Source of the DNA: Minisyncoccota bacterium
GTDB taxonomy: Bacteria; Patescibacteriota; Minisyncoccia; Phycocordibacterales; SBAW01
DNA: 14,288 bases
Direction of reading: 5' to 3'
Assembly (NCBI GenBank): GCA_020050775.1
Contig: JAGVKC010000024.1
Coordinates: 1-14,288 of the forward strand
The notes under the pieces were generated by a model that saw only the letters and a list, made by a program, of their open reading frames with translations, was not told the origin of the DNA and ran no database searches. A program made the translations under genes and the position numbers. Below, piece after piece: positions 1-6,859 of this stretch. Within the stretch, counting starts at the first letter, position 1; each line of letters starts with the position of its first letter.

Positions 1-1254
1 GATTTGTGCGGCATCGACTTCATTGACCGAGAGTGTTGCTACCTTCTGCTTGGTAATCAGCGTTGCCACCGAAGCGGAACCTACTGTTTCTCCTTTCTGT
101 ATATCAAGGGATGCAACGACACCGTTAAACGGTGCGCGAATATAATAATCGGCAAGTGTATTCTTGGCGTCCTGTAATGCATTTTGTGCTTTTACCACGC
201 TTAGTTCCGAACTGCGGAGATCGAGTCTGTCCGTGCCTGCAGTGGTCTGGTCAAGCGACTGCTGTTTTTCCACTATCGCTTGCTTGTCTTGTTTAAGAGA
301 ATTGGTATCTGAAAGTAGAGTAGAAAGGTGAGTATTTATCGTACCAGTGTACATATTGAGGTTGGTAAGAGCAGTTGTAGCTGCAGAGACAACATTGAAA
401 TTACGTCCTTCATATATATCCACGTATAACTGGATAAATGCGTTGGTGCTTCTGAGCGCTTTAGCCGTCAGTTGTAACGCCGTATGCGAATCGGTTAAAG
501 CCTTTTCGATCGACGCATTATCAGGAGCGTTGCCAAGCGCCTGGTACTCACTAAAGGCAGTGTCGTATGCTTTTTTTGCTGCGATGTAATCGTTGTGTGC
601 AGTGTTCTTGAATGTTTGCGCACGGCTATCGTAAGTAGAAATGGCATTTGCATAGTAGTCTTCGTTCCATTGCCCATTGCCACCTGCGTCGTCATCTATA
701 AGAATGTCTTCCAGATTGGTTATGATACCCGGCAAGTCAAGAAACACATTTGTCACATCCCTGTTGCTATCGCTATAGAGCTTCACGAGCGCATCTTGCG
801 CATTGGTAAGCGCATTTTGAGCCTGGGTTAGCGTCAGAGCGGAGGCTGGCTTCTTTAATTTCTCGAGAGCAATTTGGGCGCTCTCAAGGTTGGCCTGTGC
901 ATCGCGGACCGATTTTTGCGCGGTTTTGGAATCTATTTGTGCTATAACAGCTCCATTTTTTACACTCTGCCCTTCTTTAACCCCTACATACATAACTTCT
1001 CCCGATGCTTTCGATTGAATTTCGACTTGGTTGGAAGCCGAAACTTGACCACTCGCAGATATGGAAGCGACGATCGTACCCCTTTTCACCGTACCAAGTA
1101 TGTAGCGCGTCTCACCGCCACCTGATGTTGCGCGAGTATAGACAAAGTATCCTCCGCCAAGTACTGCAACGACAACAACAGTGCTTATGATTTTATGGGC
1201 GAGAGCCCACTGAAACAGCTTCCTATAGATCGTCAGTGATAAAAGGTTTTTCAT
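1..1254 (-). CDS. HlyD/MacA-type periplasmic adaptor (membrane fusion) protein, C-terminus cut by window
   Basis: The reverse strand is open from an ATG at 1254 to base 1, giving 418 codons with no stop. After a short basic cytoplasmic start comes one membrane helix at about residues 20-40. A first biotinyl-lipoyl half follows at about residues 70-110 (reading ASGEVMYVGVKEGQSVKNG). A very long Ala/Gln/Asn/Lys-rich alpha-helical hairpin spans about 110-365, and the second lipoyl half begins near residue 370 (YYIRAPFNGVVASLDIQKGE). This is the architecture of adaptors that link an inner-membrane ABC or RND pump to the cell envelope. The beta-barrel domain should continue outside the window. The gene starts 2 bases after the upstream DUF5666-like gene, so it is probably the downstream part of an ECF sigma operon. 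The pump genes probably follow beyond base 1, which is an inference. No good Shine-Dalgarno is seen, so translation may be coupled. Confidence 0.9.
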   Translation of the reverse strand, partial: MKNLLSLTIYRKLFQWALAHKIISTVVVVAVLGGGYFVYTRATSGGGETRYILGTVKRGTIVASISASGQVSASNQVEIQSKASGEVMYVGVKEGQSVKNGAVIAQIDSKTAQKSVRDAQANLESAQIALEKLKKPASALTLTQAQNALTNAQDALVKLYSDSNRDVTNVFLDLPGIITNLEDILIDDDAGGNGQWNEDYYANAISTYDSRAQTFKNTAHNDYIAAKKAYDTAFSEYQALGNAPDNASIEKALTDSHTALQLTAKALRSTNAFIQLYVDIYEGRNFNVVSAATTALTNLNMYTGTINTHLSTLLSDTNSLKQDKQAIVEKQQSLDQTTAGTDRLDLRSSELSVVKAQNALQDAKNTLADYYIRAPFNGVVASLDIQKGETVGSASVATLITKQKVATLSVNEVDAAQI

Positions 1255-1256
1255 AA

Positions 1257-1733
1257 TTAATTTCTATCAAGTTCTTCCTCGTTTTGCGGCGGTGGAAGAA
1301 TGCGTATAAGTTTTGCCCGAATTTGCGAATTCTCCTCCGGAGTACCAATCACCACTAGGAAATCGCCGGTTTTTATATCTTCCGGTTTTACCTCACCATC
1401 CAACTTTCGTACTAAGGTGTCGTCGGAAATGAGTACAGTTTTTTCAACACTGTCTGGTCCTACTACGACAAGATTTGGCAAGGAAATGCTCATCACTTCT
1501 CCGGCAGCACCGTGCGACGCTCGAAATTTATCATGCAGAGGGAATCCAAACGGAGAAGGAGCACGCTTGTCGAAGACTTGGTAGTAGTTATCTCCGAATC
1601 GATATGCAAACGACGCTTTGCGATAGCCGACAAATACTCCAGCTTGGAAAATCAAAAGCATAATGACGGCAATTACTATGCCGATGATGATGCCTCTAAA
1701 AGATTGCGATTTTATATATTCTTTAATATCCAT
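1257..1733 (-). CDS. One-helix membrane protein with a DUF5666-like extracytoplasmic domain
   Basis: This is a 158-residue protein. A short cytoplasmic N-terminus leads into one hydrophobic helix at about residues 13-36, ending in the FVGYRKA turn. A Phe/Tyr-rich linker follows. The C-terminal domain (about 75-150) has the pattern GEVMSISLPNLVVVGPDSVEKTVLISDDT, then EDIKTGDFLVVIGTP, then IRAKLIRILPPP. That pattern matches the small beta-barrel (OB-like) DUF5666 style known from many uncharacterised bacterial envelope proteins. The molecular role is unknown. Its place between a small membrane protein (3-base gap) and the HlyD-type adaptor (2-base gap) suggests an accessory part of the same envelope or efflux system. 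Membrane topology is inferred from hydropathy only, and the family assignment is from memory of the pattern. Confidence 0.8.
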   Translation of the reverse strand: MDIKEYIKSQSFRGIIIGIVIAVIMLLIFQAGVFVGYRKASFAYRFGDNYYQVFDKRAPSPFGFPLHDKFRASHGAAGEVMSISLPNLVVVGPDSVEKTVLISDDTLVRKLDGEVKPEDIKTGDFLVVIGTPEENSQIRAKLIRILPPPQNEEELDRN

Positions 1734-1736
1734 ACG

Positions 1737-2135
1737 TTATGTCCTAAAGGATGGCGTAAAAGCTGCTCTGATTGTCATTGCCATAACACGCATCGAAGCG
1801 AGTAAAATTCCAACAGCAATAAGACATGCAATGATTAAGAGCACGGGAAGCGACTCGGCGAGCGAGATCACAACATCCTGCCACAATGTAGAGACCATAT
1901 CCGGATCAGAAAAAACAAGGGTGGCATAGCTGTAGAATTCGGAAGCATAAAGCGCCTCCAGAAGATACTGCAGAGAAAAGACGAGGCCAATCACGGAACC
2001 GAGCAACGTAATAGCAGCAATGGCAAAATATATTCTGGCTTGACGCTGCTCAGCCTTCCTAATAGATAGGAGGATGATTTCTCTGAGCTTTGTCGGTGGC
2101 TGTAATCCCTGCATATTAAATATACGAAAAAGCAT
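1737..2135 (-). CDS. Small two-helix membrane protein next to an ECF sigma factor gene
   Basis: This encodes up to 132 residues. A cytoplasmic basic segment (KLREIILLSIRKAEQRQAR) precedes a first membrane helix at about residues 35-59. A roughly 35-residue external loop and a second helix at about 94-121 follow. I recognise no family. A gene directly downstream of an ECF sigma gene often encodes its membrane-bound anti-sigma factor, and the cytoplasmic-segment-plus-helix layout would allow that, but no ZAS zinc motif (HxxxCxxC) is present, so this is only positional inference. The start is uncertain: the ATG at 2135 lies inside a small hairpin with a T-run (2127-2151), and an in-frame ATG at 2114 (MQGLQPP) could be the real one. 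The downstream gene follows after 3 bases. Confidence 0.75.
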   Translation of the reverse strand: MLFRIFNMQGLQPPTKLREIILLSIRKAEQRQARIYFAIAAITLLGSVIGLVFSLQYLLEALYASEFYSYATLVFSDPDMVSTLWQDVVISLAESLPVLLIIACLIAVGILLASMRVMAMTIRAAFTPSFRT

Positions 2136-2151
2136 CGCATTTTGGTGCGAT
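2127..2151 (-). terminator. Weak hairpin with T-run between the sigma gene and the membrane-protein gene (possible attenuator)
   Basis: On the minus strand, ATCGCA and TGCGAT (2151-2146 and 2139-2134) pair perfectly around a 6-base loop and are followed after two bases by five T. It lies downstream of the sigma stop codon and overlaps the first possible start of the next gene. The stem is short, so it may only reduce read-through rather than end the transcript. Confidence 0.4.
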
Positions 2152-2173
2152 ACTTAGTAGTTTTAGTCTATAT

Positions 2174-2737
2174 TTAGACAGGCTGCGCTTCCAATGCCCG
2201 GCGCAAACTGGCTACAGCTCTTCGATTTTGGCTTTTTACGGTATGGAGGGGGCGTTTAAGTATTTCGCCAATTTCTGCAAAAGTAAGATTGCTTTCATAA
2301 CGCAAAGCAAGGACGTCGCGGTAAAGCGGATCAAGCGTCTCAAGTAGCTGTTGTACATATGCGACATCTTCTGCTTTCGCTAATAGTTCATTGGGCAAAG
2401 GATTATCGTCAGCGAGTGCTGCGATGAGCGGATTTTCTCCTTCGTCATTTTCAAATACAGAAAAGGCTATTTCTTTCCTCTTCCTCAACCAATCAATCGC
2501 AGTATTTTTCGCGATACTGAATACCCATGTTTGGAAATTCTTAGTTGGGAGAAAATGACAGATGTTCTTCCACGCTTTTATGAAAGATTCCTGCGCGATA
2601 TCCTCCGCTGCCTGGGCATCGCGCGTCAAGCTGAAAGCAAAATTGTATACGGACGGTAAGTGCCGGTCCACAAGTACCGCAAGAGACGTATCGTCTCCCT
2701 CTAGATAATCTGAGATCAACTGCTCATCGCTTTTCAT
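2174..2737 (-). CDS. ECF-type RNA polymerase sigma factor (sigma-70 family)
   Basis: This 187-residue protein has the two-domain ECF layout. Region 2 spans about residues 5-85 and includes SVYNFAFSLTRDAQAAEDIAQESFIKAW, the core-binding and -10-recognition helix signature, and the FQTWVFSIAKNTAIDWLRKRK end. An acidic linker follows (FENDEGENP). Region 4 spans about 120-185, with LDPLYRDVLALRYESNLTFAEIGEILKRPLHTVKSQNRRA, the helix-turn-helix that reads the -35 element. Region 3 and region 1.1 are absent, as expected for ECF factors. The gene heads a minus-strand set running into a small membrane protein, a DUF5666-like protein and a HlyD-type adaptor, and probably controls them. A near-consensus promoter ends 8 bases before its ATG. 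The inducing signal cannot be read from sequence. Confidence 0.93.
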   Translation of the reverse strand: MKSDEQLISDYLEGDDTSLAVLVDRHLPSVYNFAFSLTRDAQAAEDIAQESFIKAWKNICHFLPTKNFQTWVFSIAKNTAIDWLRKRKEIAFSVFENDEGENPLIAALADDNPLPNELLAKAEDVAYVQQLLETLDPLYRDVLALRYESNLTFAEIGEILKRPLHTVKSQNRRAVASLRRALEAQPV

Positions 2738-2745
2738 TACTACTG

Positions 2746-2773
2746 ATTATATGACTTTTTACATTCTTGTGAA
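2746..2773 (-). promoter_or_regulatory. Near-consensus promoter of the ECF sigma gene, predicted leaderless
   Basis: On the minus strand TTCACA (2773-2768) is followed by a 16-base spacer and TATAAT (2751-2746). The -10 ends 8 bases before the ATG at 2737, so transcription should begin at or within two bases of the start codon. No Shine-Dalgarno fits in that space. The hexamers match housekeeping sigma consensus in 5 of 6 and 6 of 6 positions. Confidence 0.7.
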
Positions 2774-2839
2774 AGCTTCTGATTAAGAGCACTTATAAAT
2801 CGAGAAATATTAAAGGCTTTTTGACGTTCAGTTGCCAAC

Positions 2840-2884
2840 TCCGAGGGCATTCGGACGCTCTGGACTCCTTCAGGGGTCTGCGTC
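2840..2884 (+). promoter_or_regulatory. Structured 5' region of the recombinase gene: two overlapping hairpins
   Basis: TCCGA (2840-2844) pairs with TCGGA (2851-2855). A larger imperfect hairpin pairs GACGC (2854-2858) with GCGTC (2880-2884) and, inside it, GACTCC (2863-2868) with GGGGTC (2873-2878), with one T-G wobble and a TTCA loop. The two structures share bases 2854-2855, so they cannot fully form together. The Shine-Dalgarno-like GAGGT (2892-2896) and the likely ATG (2899) follow directly. The function is unknown. It could be a translation control element or part of a recombination site. Confidence 0.4.
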
Positions 2885-2898
2885 ATCCCTTGAGGTGT

Positions 2899-4236
2899 AT
2901 GGAAAACACAACAAAAAGGCCTGCTTTTGGGGATCTGAGGCAGAATCCCCCTATACAGGCCATAAAGGTTAAATACTGCCTCTACGCGAGAAAGAGCACC
3001 GAATCCGAGGAACGGCAGGTGCTATCTATCGACTCCCAAATCAAGGAGATGCTCCAGCTTGCGGAACGCGAGGGTCTTGATGTGATCGAGATCAAGAGAG
3101 AATCGCACTCAGCGAAGGATACCGGGCAGCGGCCGATCTTCAATGAGATCGTTGAGGAAATACGCACAGGTAAATTCAACGCCATCCTTACATGGGCACC
3201 TGACCGTATTTCAAGAAACGCCGGAGACCTAGGGAGAATCGTAGATTTAATGGATCAGAAGTTATTGATTGAGATACGCACATTCGGCCAGCACTTCAGC
3301 AACAATCCCAACGAGAAATTCCTGCTGATGATCTTAGGATCGCAGGCCAAGCTTGAGAACGATAATCGAGGTATCAACGTAAAGCGCGGGCTTCGGACAA
3401 GAGTCGAGATGGGATTATGGCCGGGCGTAGCGCCACTCGGATATCTCAATCAGAAACTAATGGATAAGAAGTGTCAGATCATCGTTGATCAGGCAAGAGC
3501 CCCGATGGTAAAGAAAATGTTTGAGAAAGTAGCGTATGAGCATTTTTCCGGCAGAAAGATTTATAACTGGCTGAAATTCGAACTGAACTTCCATACGCGA
3601 GGAAATAAGTCGCTCACGCTATCGGGTGTCTATCGCATACTCGACAATACCTTCTATTACGGACCGTTCGAGTATCCGAGGGAAAGCGGCAATTGGTATC
3701 AAGGCAAACATCAGCCGCTTATTACCCAAGAGTTATTCGAAAAGACAAAAGCGCAACTAAGGCGTGATCAGATAGTCAGAGAGAACAAAGAGTTCGCCTT
3801 CACGAAGCTATTCACGTGCGGCTACTGCCAATCAGGCATATCGGCTGAGGAAAAATGGAAGCCGCTCAAAGACGGCACGTCAGCGCACTACATCTACTAT
3901 GGCTGCAGCCGAGCACGTGATCGCAATTGCAAAAATAAGTACATACGTGAAGAAGAGCTTATTGATGAGTTACTCAAAATCATCGACGTGGTGGATATCA
4001 ACGAACTTGGTATGAGTCAGAAGCTAGAAGATGAAATACGACGATTCAATAAGTTACAGAAGATAGTGAACGGACGAAATGGAAAAGGGTTGGTCGAGGA
4101 AGATGACGTGAACATACGCCAATACGCAAAATACCTTCTCAAGGAGGGTAGCATGTCAGACAAGCGAGAACTGCTCGCAAACCTGCGGAGCCGCCTGAAC
4201 TACAAAGACAAAAAGATCACGATGATTGAGGAGTAG
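2899..4236 (+). CDS. Large serine recombinase (resolvase/invertase superfamily) with zinc ribbon
   Basis: From the ATG at 2899 the protein has 445 residues. The resolvase catalytic domain begins near residue 23 (KVKYCLYARKST) with the nucleophilic serine at about 33, and contains ESHSAKDTGQRP and TWAPDRISRNAGDLG. The recombinase DNA-binding domain covers about 160-290 (GVAPLGYLNQKL, GVYRILDNTFYYGPFEYP). A zinc-ribbon with four cysteines (CGYC and, later, GCSRARDRNC) spans about 310-355, followed by a charged helical tail. Such enzymes integrate, excise or invert mobile DNA by double-strand cleavage with 5'-phosphoserine links. The reading frame is open back to a TTG at 2821, but the ATG with GAGGT just before it is preferred. 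It is divergent from the sigma gene, and its stop overlaps the hemH end by 20 bases. No partner genes of a phage or transposon are present. Confidence 0.92.
   Translation: MENTTKRPAFGDLRQNPPIQAIKVKYCLYARKSTESEERQVLSIDSQIKEMLQLAEREGLDVIEIKRESHSAKDTGQRPIFNEIVEEIRTGKFNAILTWAPDRISRNAGDLGRIVDLMDQKLLIEIRTFGQHFSNNPNEKFLLMILGSQAKLENDNRGINVKRGLRTRVEMGLWPGVAPLGYLNQKLMDKKCQIIVDQARAPMVKKMFEKVAYEHFSGRKIYNWLKFELNFHTRGNKSLTLSGVYRILDNTFYYGPFEYPRESGNWYQGKHQPLITQELFEKTKAQLRRDQIVRENKEFAFTKLFTCGYCQSGISAEEKWKPLKDGTSAHYIYYGCSRARDRNCKNKYIREEELIDELLKIIDVVDINELGMSQKLEDEIRRFNKLQKIVNGRNGKGLVEEDDVNIRQYAKYLLKEGSMSDKRELLANLRSRLNYKDKKITMIEE
2918..2961 (+). repeat. Nested perfect inverted repeat inside the recombinase 5' coding region
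   Basis: GGCCTG (2918-2923), five bases, GGGGAT (2929-2934), ten bases, ATCCCC (2945-2950), five bases, CAGGCC (2956-2961). Both arm pairs are perfect and the spacing is symmetrical about 2939.5. It lies between the likely start codon and the first conserved residues of the catalytic domain. It could be an mRNA hairpin or a two-fold symmetric binding or crossover site for the recombinase. Confidence 0.6.
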
Positions 4237-5236
4237 TCCTGGCGGCACGTTTTACCTTAGGCTTCTCTTTTCGACGAGCTTGCTTTTCTTCCCACGTGCG
4301 GACTTTAGATTGAACGACAGCCAGCACTTTGATGAAGAGCGGGTCAGTGTTTGGAAGCTCTATACGGTTGTAATTAATACCCGCGTCATCACATTGTTCC
4401 TTAGCCGCAATATCGAGGTCATAGAGTATCTCCAGATGGTCTGCGAGAAACTGAATCGGCACTATCAAGACGGACGAATGCCCCTTCTTTTCAAGGTCTG
4501 AGAGAATGTCAGTCAAATCGGGCTTTAGCCACTCTTCGGGAGTATGACCAGCGCTCTGATAGCCCTGATACCATTCTATTTTGGGGTCAAGTTTCGTTCG
4601 CACAGCATCGATTGTTTGTTGAAGTTGATTGAGGTAAGACGGGTCTTTTTCAACGACACGCTGCGGAAGGCTGTGCGTAGTAAATACAATCGGTGTTTGA
4701 TTGCCCAATACGGCGAGCTTGTCTCGAACTCTACGCCCAAGAAGTTCGATAAAATGTTCCTCCGTCTGCCACTGCTCAGCAACTACAGCGTCTTCTATTC
4801 CGTTTTGTTGGGCAGCTGCCAAGAAAGCTTTTCTGTAGCCTTCCATAATGAACGATGAGAATTGCGGTGAGAGAATGATTCCTACGAGGGTCTCTGCCCC
4901 TGATGCCTTACATTCTGCAACTGCTTCATTGATGAAAGGGGTGGAATGTCGCATTCCCGCATGCACTACATATCCTGCACCAAGCTCTTTTTCCAATAGT
5001 GCAGCTTGTTCTTGCGTAATGCGTATCAGCGGTGAACCCCCAGTCACACGGTATCTGTTTTCAAAGTCTGCAATAAGTTCTGGCAACACCTTACCTGGAT
5101 AGATACGTTCGAAGTAGTCACGGACATGTTCCGCAGTTGTCGCGGAGCCATACGTCATAAGGATGACGCCGACTTTTTTCTTAGTCTTTTTACTGAGCAT
5201 GTACGTAGTCCACCAGTCTTTTAATTTGTGAATCAT
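4217..5236 (-). CDS. hemH: Ferrochelatase (coproporphyrin ferrochelatase, CpfC/HemH)
   Basis: HemH inserts Fe2+ into the porphyrin ring; with HemQ in the same cluster its expected substrate is coproporphyrin III. Family motifs occur in order: VGVILMTYGSA (22-32), GGSPLIRIT (66-74), GMRHSTPFI (94-102), SPQFSSF (123-129), VFTTHSLPQR with the catalytic His188, YQSAGHTPEEWLKPD (226-240) and ADHLEILYDLD with the metal-site Glu269. The length is 339 residues, against about 310 in Bacillus; the extra is a basic tail (RRKEKPKVKRAARTT) and possibly the N-terminus. ATG 5236 gives a 47-base overlap with hemE. The in-frame ATG at 5200 (MLSKKTKKKVGVIL) overlaps by 11 bases, has a GGTGG upstream and fits the family better. 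The last codons lie antisense to the recombinase end, so the C-terminus may have been altered by that insertion. No terminator follows. Confidence 0.93.
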   Translation of the reverse strand: MIHKLKDWWTTYMLSKKTKKKVGVILMTYGSATTAEHVRDYFERIYPGKVLPELIADFENRYRVTGGSPLIRITQEQAALLEKELGAGYVVHAGMRHSTPFINEAVAECKASGAETLVGIILSPQFSSFIMEGYRKAFLAAAQQNGIEDAVVAEQWQTEEHFIELLGRRVRDKLAVLGNQTPIVFTTHSLPQRVVEKDPSYLNQLQQTIDAVRTKLDPKIEWYQGYQSAGHTPEEWLKPDLTDILSDLEKKGHSSVLIVPIQFLADHLEILYDLDIAAKEQCDDAGINYNRIELPNTDPLFIKVLAVVQSKVRTWEEKQARRKEKPKVKRAARTTPQSS

Positions 5237-6197
5237 CAGTCTTTGGATTCACTCCGTGCCCGAGGTTAAAGATATAACCCTTACGGTTACCCAGGTTTTC
5301 GAGCATCTCGTCTACCTTTTTCTCCACAACACCCCAATCACAGAGCAGAACTGACGGGTCCAAGTTGCCTTGGAGCGTCTTTTTGCCGACTATTTCTCGC
5401 GCTTTGGAGAGTTCAATGCGCCAATCTACGCCGATTACCTCGCAGTCCACATCGGCAAAGTCCTCAAGCATCGCGCCAGTATCTGTTCCGAAATGTATGC
5501 GCGGAACTTTACGTTCCTTTAGCGCAGAAAATATTCGTTGAACATGCGGAAGTACTTGCTTGCGGTACGTTGCTGGAGCGAGACAGCCAACCCAACTGTA
5601 GAAAAGCTGCACGGCTTGTGCACCTGCCTGAATCTGGCTAGAGAGATATTCGATGACCGCATCGGAGAGTGTGCGCATCAGAAGGTCCCAATTTTCAGGT
5701 TGGTCAAACATGAATTGCTTAGTCCTTGCCCAGTCACGAGTAGGCTTGCCTTCGATAAGGTAGCTTGCGAGCGTGAAGGGTGCGCCCGAAAATCCAATTA
5801 CAGGTACTTCGAGCTGGCTTCGCAATAGTCGAATTGTTTCTCCCAAGTACTGCACCTGATTTTTCTTGAATGGCAGAAGTCGTTCAATGTCCGCTTTGTT
5901 TTCTAAGGGCGATTCGATAACGGGACCGATAGAATCGACTATTTCAAGCTTTACACCAAGGGCCAGCGGCAAGAGCATGATGTCGGCAAAGAGTATCGCT
6001 GCATCCACACCAAGGCGTTCAATCGGCTCGGAGCTTACCTGCGCCGCAAGTTCAGGTGTCTGAGCAAGTTCAAGAACACCGTATTTCTCTCGCAACTTCT
6101 TGTAGCCTGGAAGGGTGCGCCCTGCTTGGCGCATGAGCCAAACTGGAATGCGCTCGGTCTTTTCGCCACGAGCGGCTCTTAGGAACAGGTCGTTCAT
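5190..6197 (-). CDS. hemE: Uroporphyrinogen decarboxylase
   Basis: HemE removes four carboxyl groups from uroporphyrinogen III to give coproporphyrinogen III, in the cytosol and without a cofactor. The 335-residue length is normal. The N-terminal signature PVWLMRQAGRTLPGY carries the substrate-binding Arg23 and Arg27; the usual Tyr of the RYLPEY version is Thr here. LFADIMLLP holds the catalytic Asp72, GFSGAPFTLASYLIEG holds Tyr146, and the C-terminal FNLGHGVNP carries His314. The start codon overlaps the hemQ stop as ATGA, so translation is probably coupled to hemQ. The end overlaps the start of hemH. All residues I would check for activity are present, so the enzyme should work. Confidence 0.96.
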   Translation of the reverse strand: MNDLFLRAARGEKTERIPVWLMRQAGRTLPGYKKLREKYGVLELAQTPELAAQVSSEPIERLGVDAAILFADIMLLPLALGVKLEIVDSIGPVIESPLENKADIERLLPFKKNQVQYLGETIRLLRSQLEVPVIGFSGAPFTLASYLIEGKPTRDWARTKQFMFDQPENWDLLMRTLSDAVIEYLSSQIQAGAQAVQLFYSWVGCLAPATYRKQVLPHVQRIFSALKERKVPRIHFGTDTGAMLEDFADVDCEVIGVDWRIELSKAREIVGKKTLQGNLDPSVLLCDWGVVEKKVDEMLENLGNRKGYIFNLGHGVNPKTDDSQIKRLVDYVHAQ

Positions 6198-6850
6198 ATT
6201 GTGTTTAAAGCCTCCTTAAGTGGCATATGAATGCACGTAAATATCGGAAGGTCGTTTTTAGTGTGGCATCGAGATTCAGTCTCTCGCATCTCCATTACCA
6301 GAGTCTGAAACGCCTCAAGGTCATCCATTTGATAGGACACAATGAACTCATGGTCATCTACGCCATATGCATACAAAAGTCTCTGAGAGATTTTCTCGCT
6401 GTGCTTTCGACCTACGTCTACGTGCGCTTTCATGATTTCTCTGCGTTTCTCGTATGGCATGAGATGCCATTCAATGGTTTTCGTGAATGGATAGACCACG
6501 AGGTAGCGGTGAGGAAGATTCCAGTCTGCTTCTTTCGGAGGACGGTTTGGACTGTATTGCGATGAGCGTGTCATTCCGAAGAGCGTATAGGGAAGTTTCA
6601 GATGCTTGCCCAACCCTGTATGCAAAAGGTCGCTCACAAGTGCCTGGATTGCTTCTGGCGAGACCGCATTGATGTTGAGTGCAAAGCGCGTGCCAGCTTT
6701 GAATCCTAGAGTGGAGTAGGATTGGATACGAGTATTCTTCCCGCGCGCTGCTACCGTAGCAAACTTCGCTTTGGCACTCGCTAGCTTTCCAGCGGGTAGA
6801 CTGTGAATCGACGGTTCAGCATCAAAAAAGATATAGCTGTGAAATGGCAT
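6194..6850 (-). CDS. hemQ: HemQ-type coproheme decarboxylase (chlorite dismutase family, ChdC)
   Basis: HemQ/ChdC uses peroxide to decarboxylate coproheme III twice, giving heme b, the last step of the coproporphyrin-dependent pathway. In the 218-residue product the C-terminal half carries the family core: YLVVYPFTKTIEWHL with Tyr120 at the place of the catalytic radical tyrosine, then KRREIMKAHVDVGRKH with His143 at the proximal heme-ligand position, then YGVDDHEFIVSYQMDD and LVMEMRETESRCHTKNDLPIFT. These alignments are made by eye. The protein is slightly shorter than Firmicutes HemQ (about 250). It begins 9 bases after the hemD stop and overlaps hemE by ATGA. True chlorite dismutases share the fold, but the hem neighbours make HemQ the better call. 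Confidence 0.9.
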   Translation of the reverse strand: MPFHSYIFFDAEPSIHSLPAGKLASAKAKFATVAARGKNTRIQSYSTLGFKAGTRFALNINAVSPEAIQALVSDLLHTGLGKHLKLPYTLFGMTRSSQYSPNRPPKEADWNLPHRYLVVYPFTKTIEWHLMPYEKRREIMKAHVDVGRKHSEKISQRLLYAYGVDDHEFIVSYQMDDLEAFQTLVMEMRETESRCHTKNDLPIFTCIHMPLKEALNTI

Positions 6851-6859
6851 GGCTTTATT

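Noticed and set aside
2821..2898. TTG at 2821 as recombinase start
   Set aside because: The 26 extra codons overlap structured leader hairpins and have no Shine-Dalgarno; the ATG at 2899 follows GAGGT.
2738..4236. Insertion sequence or prophage around the recombinase
   Set aside because: No terminal inverted repeats, target duplications or phage genes were seen; only a lone recombinase can be supported.
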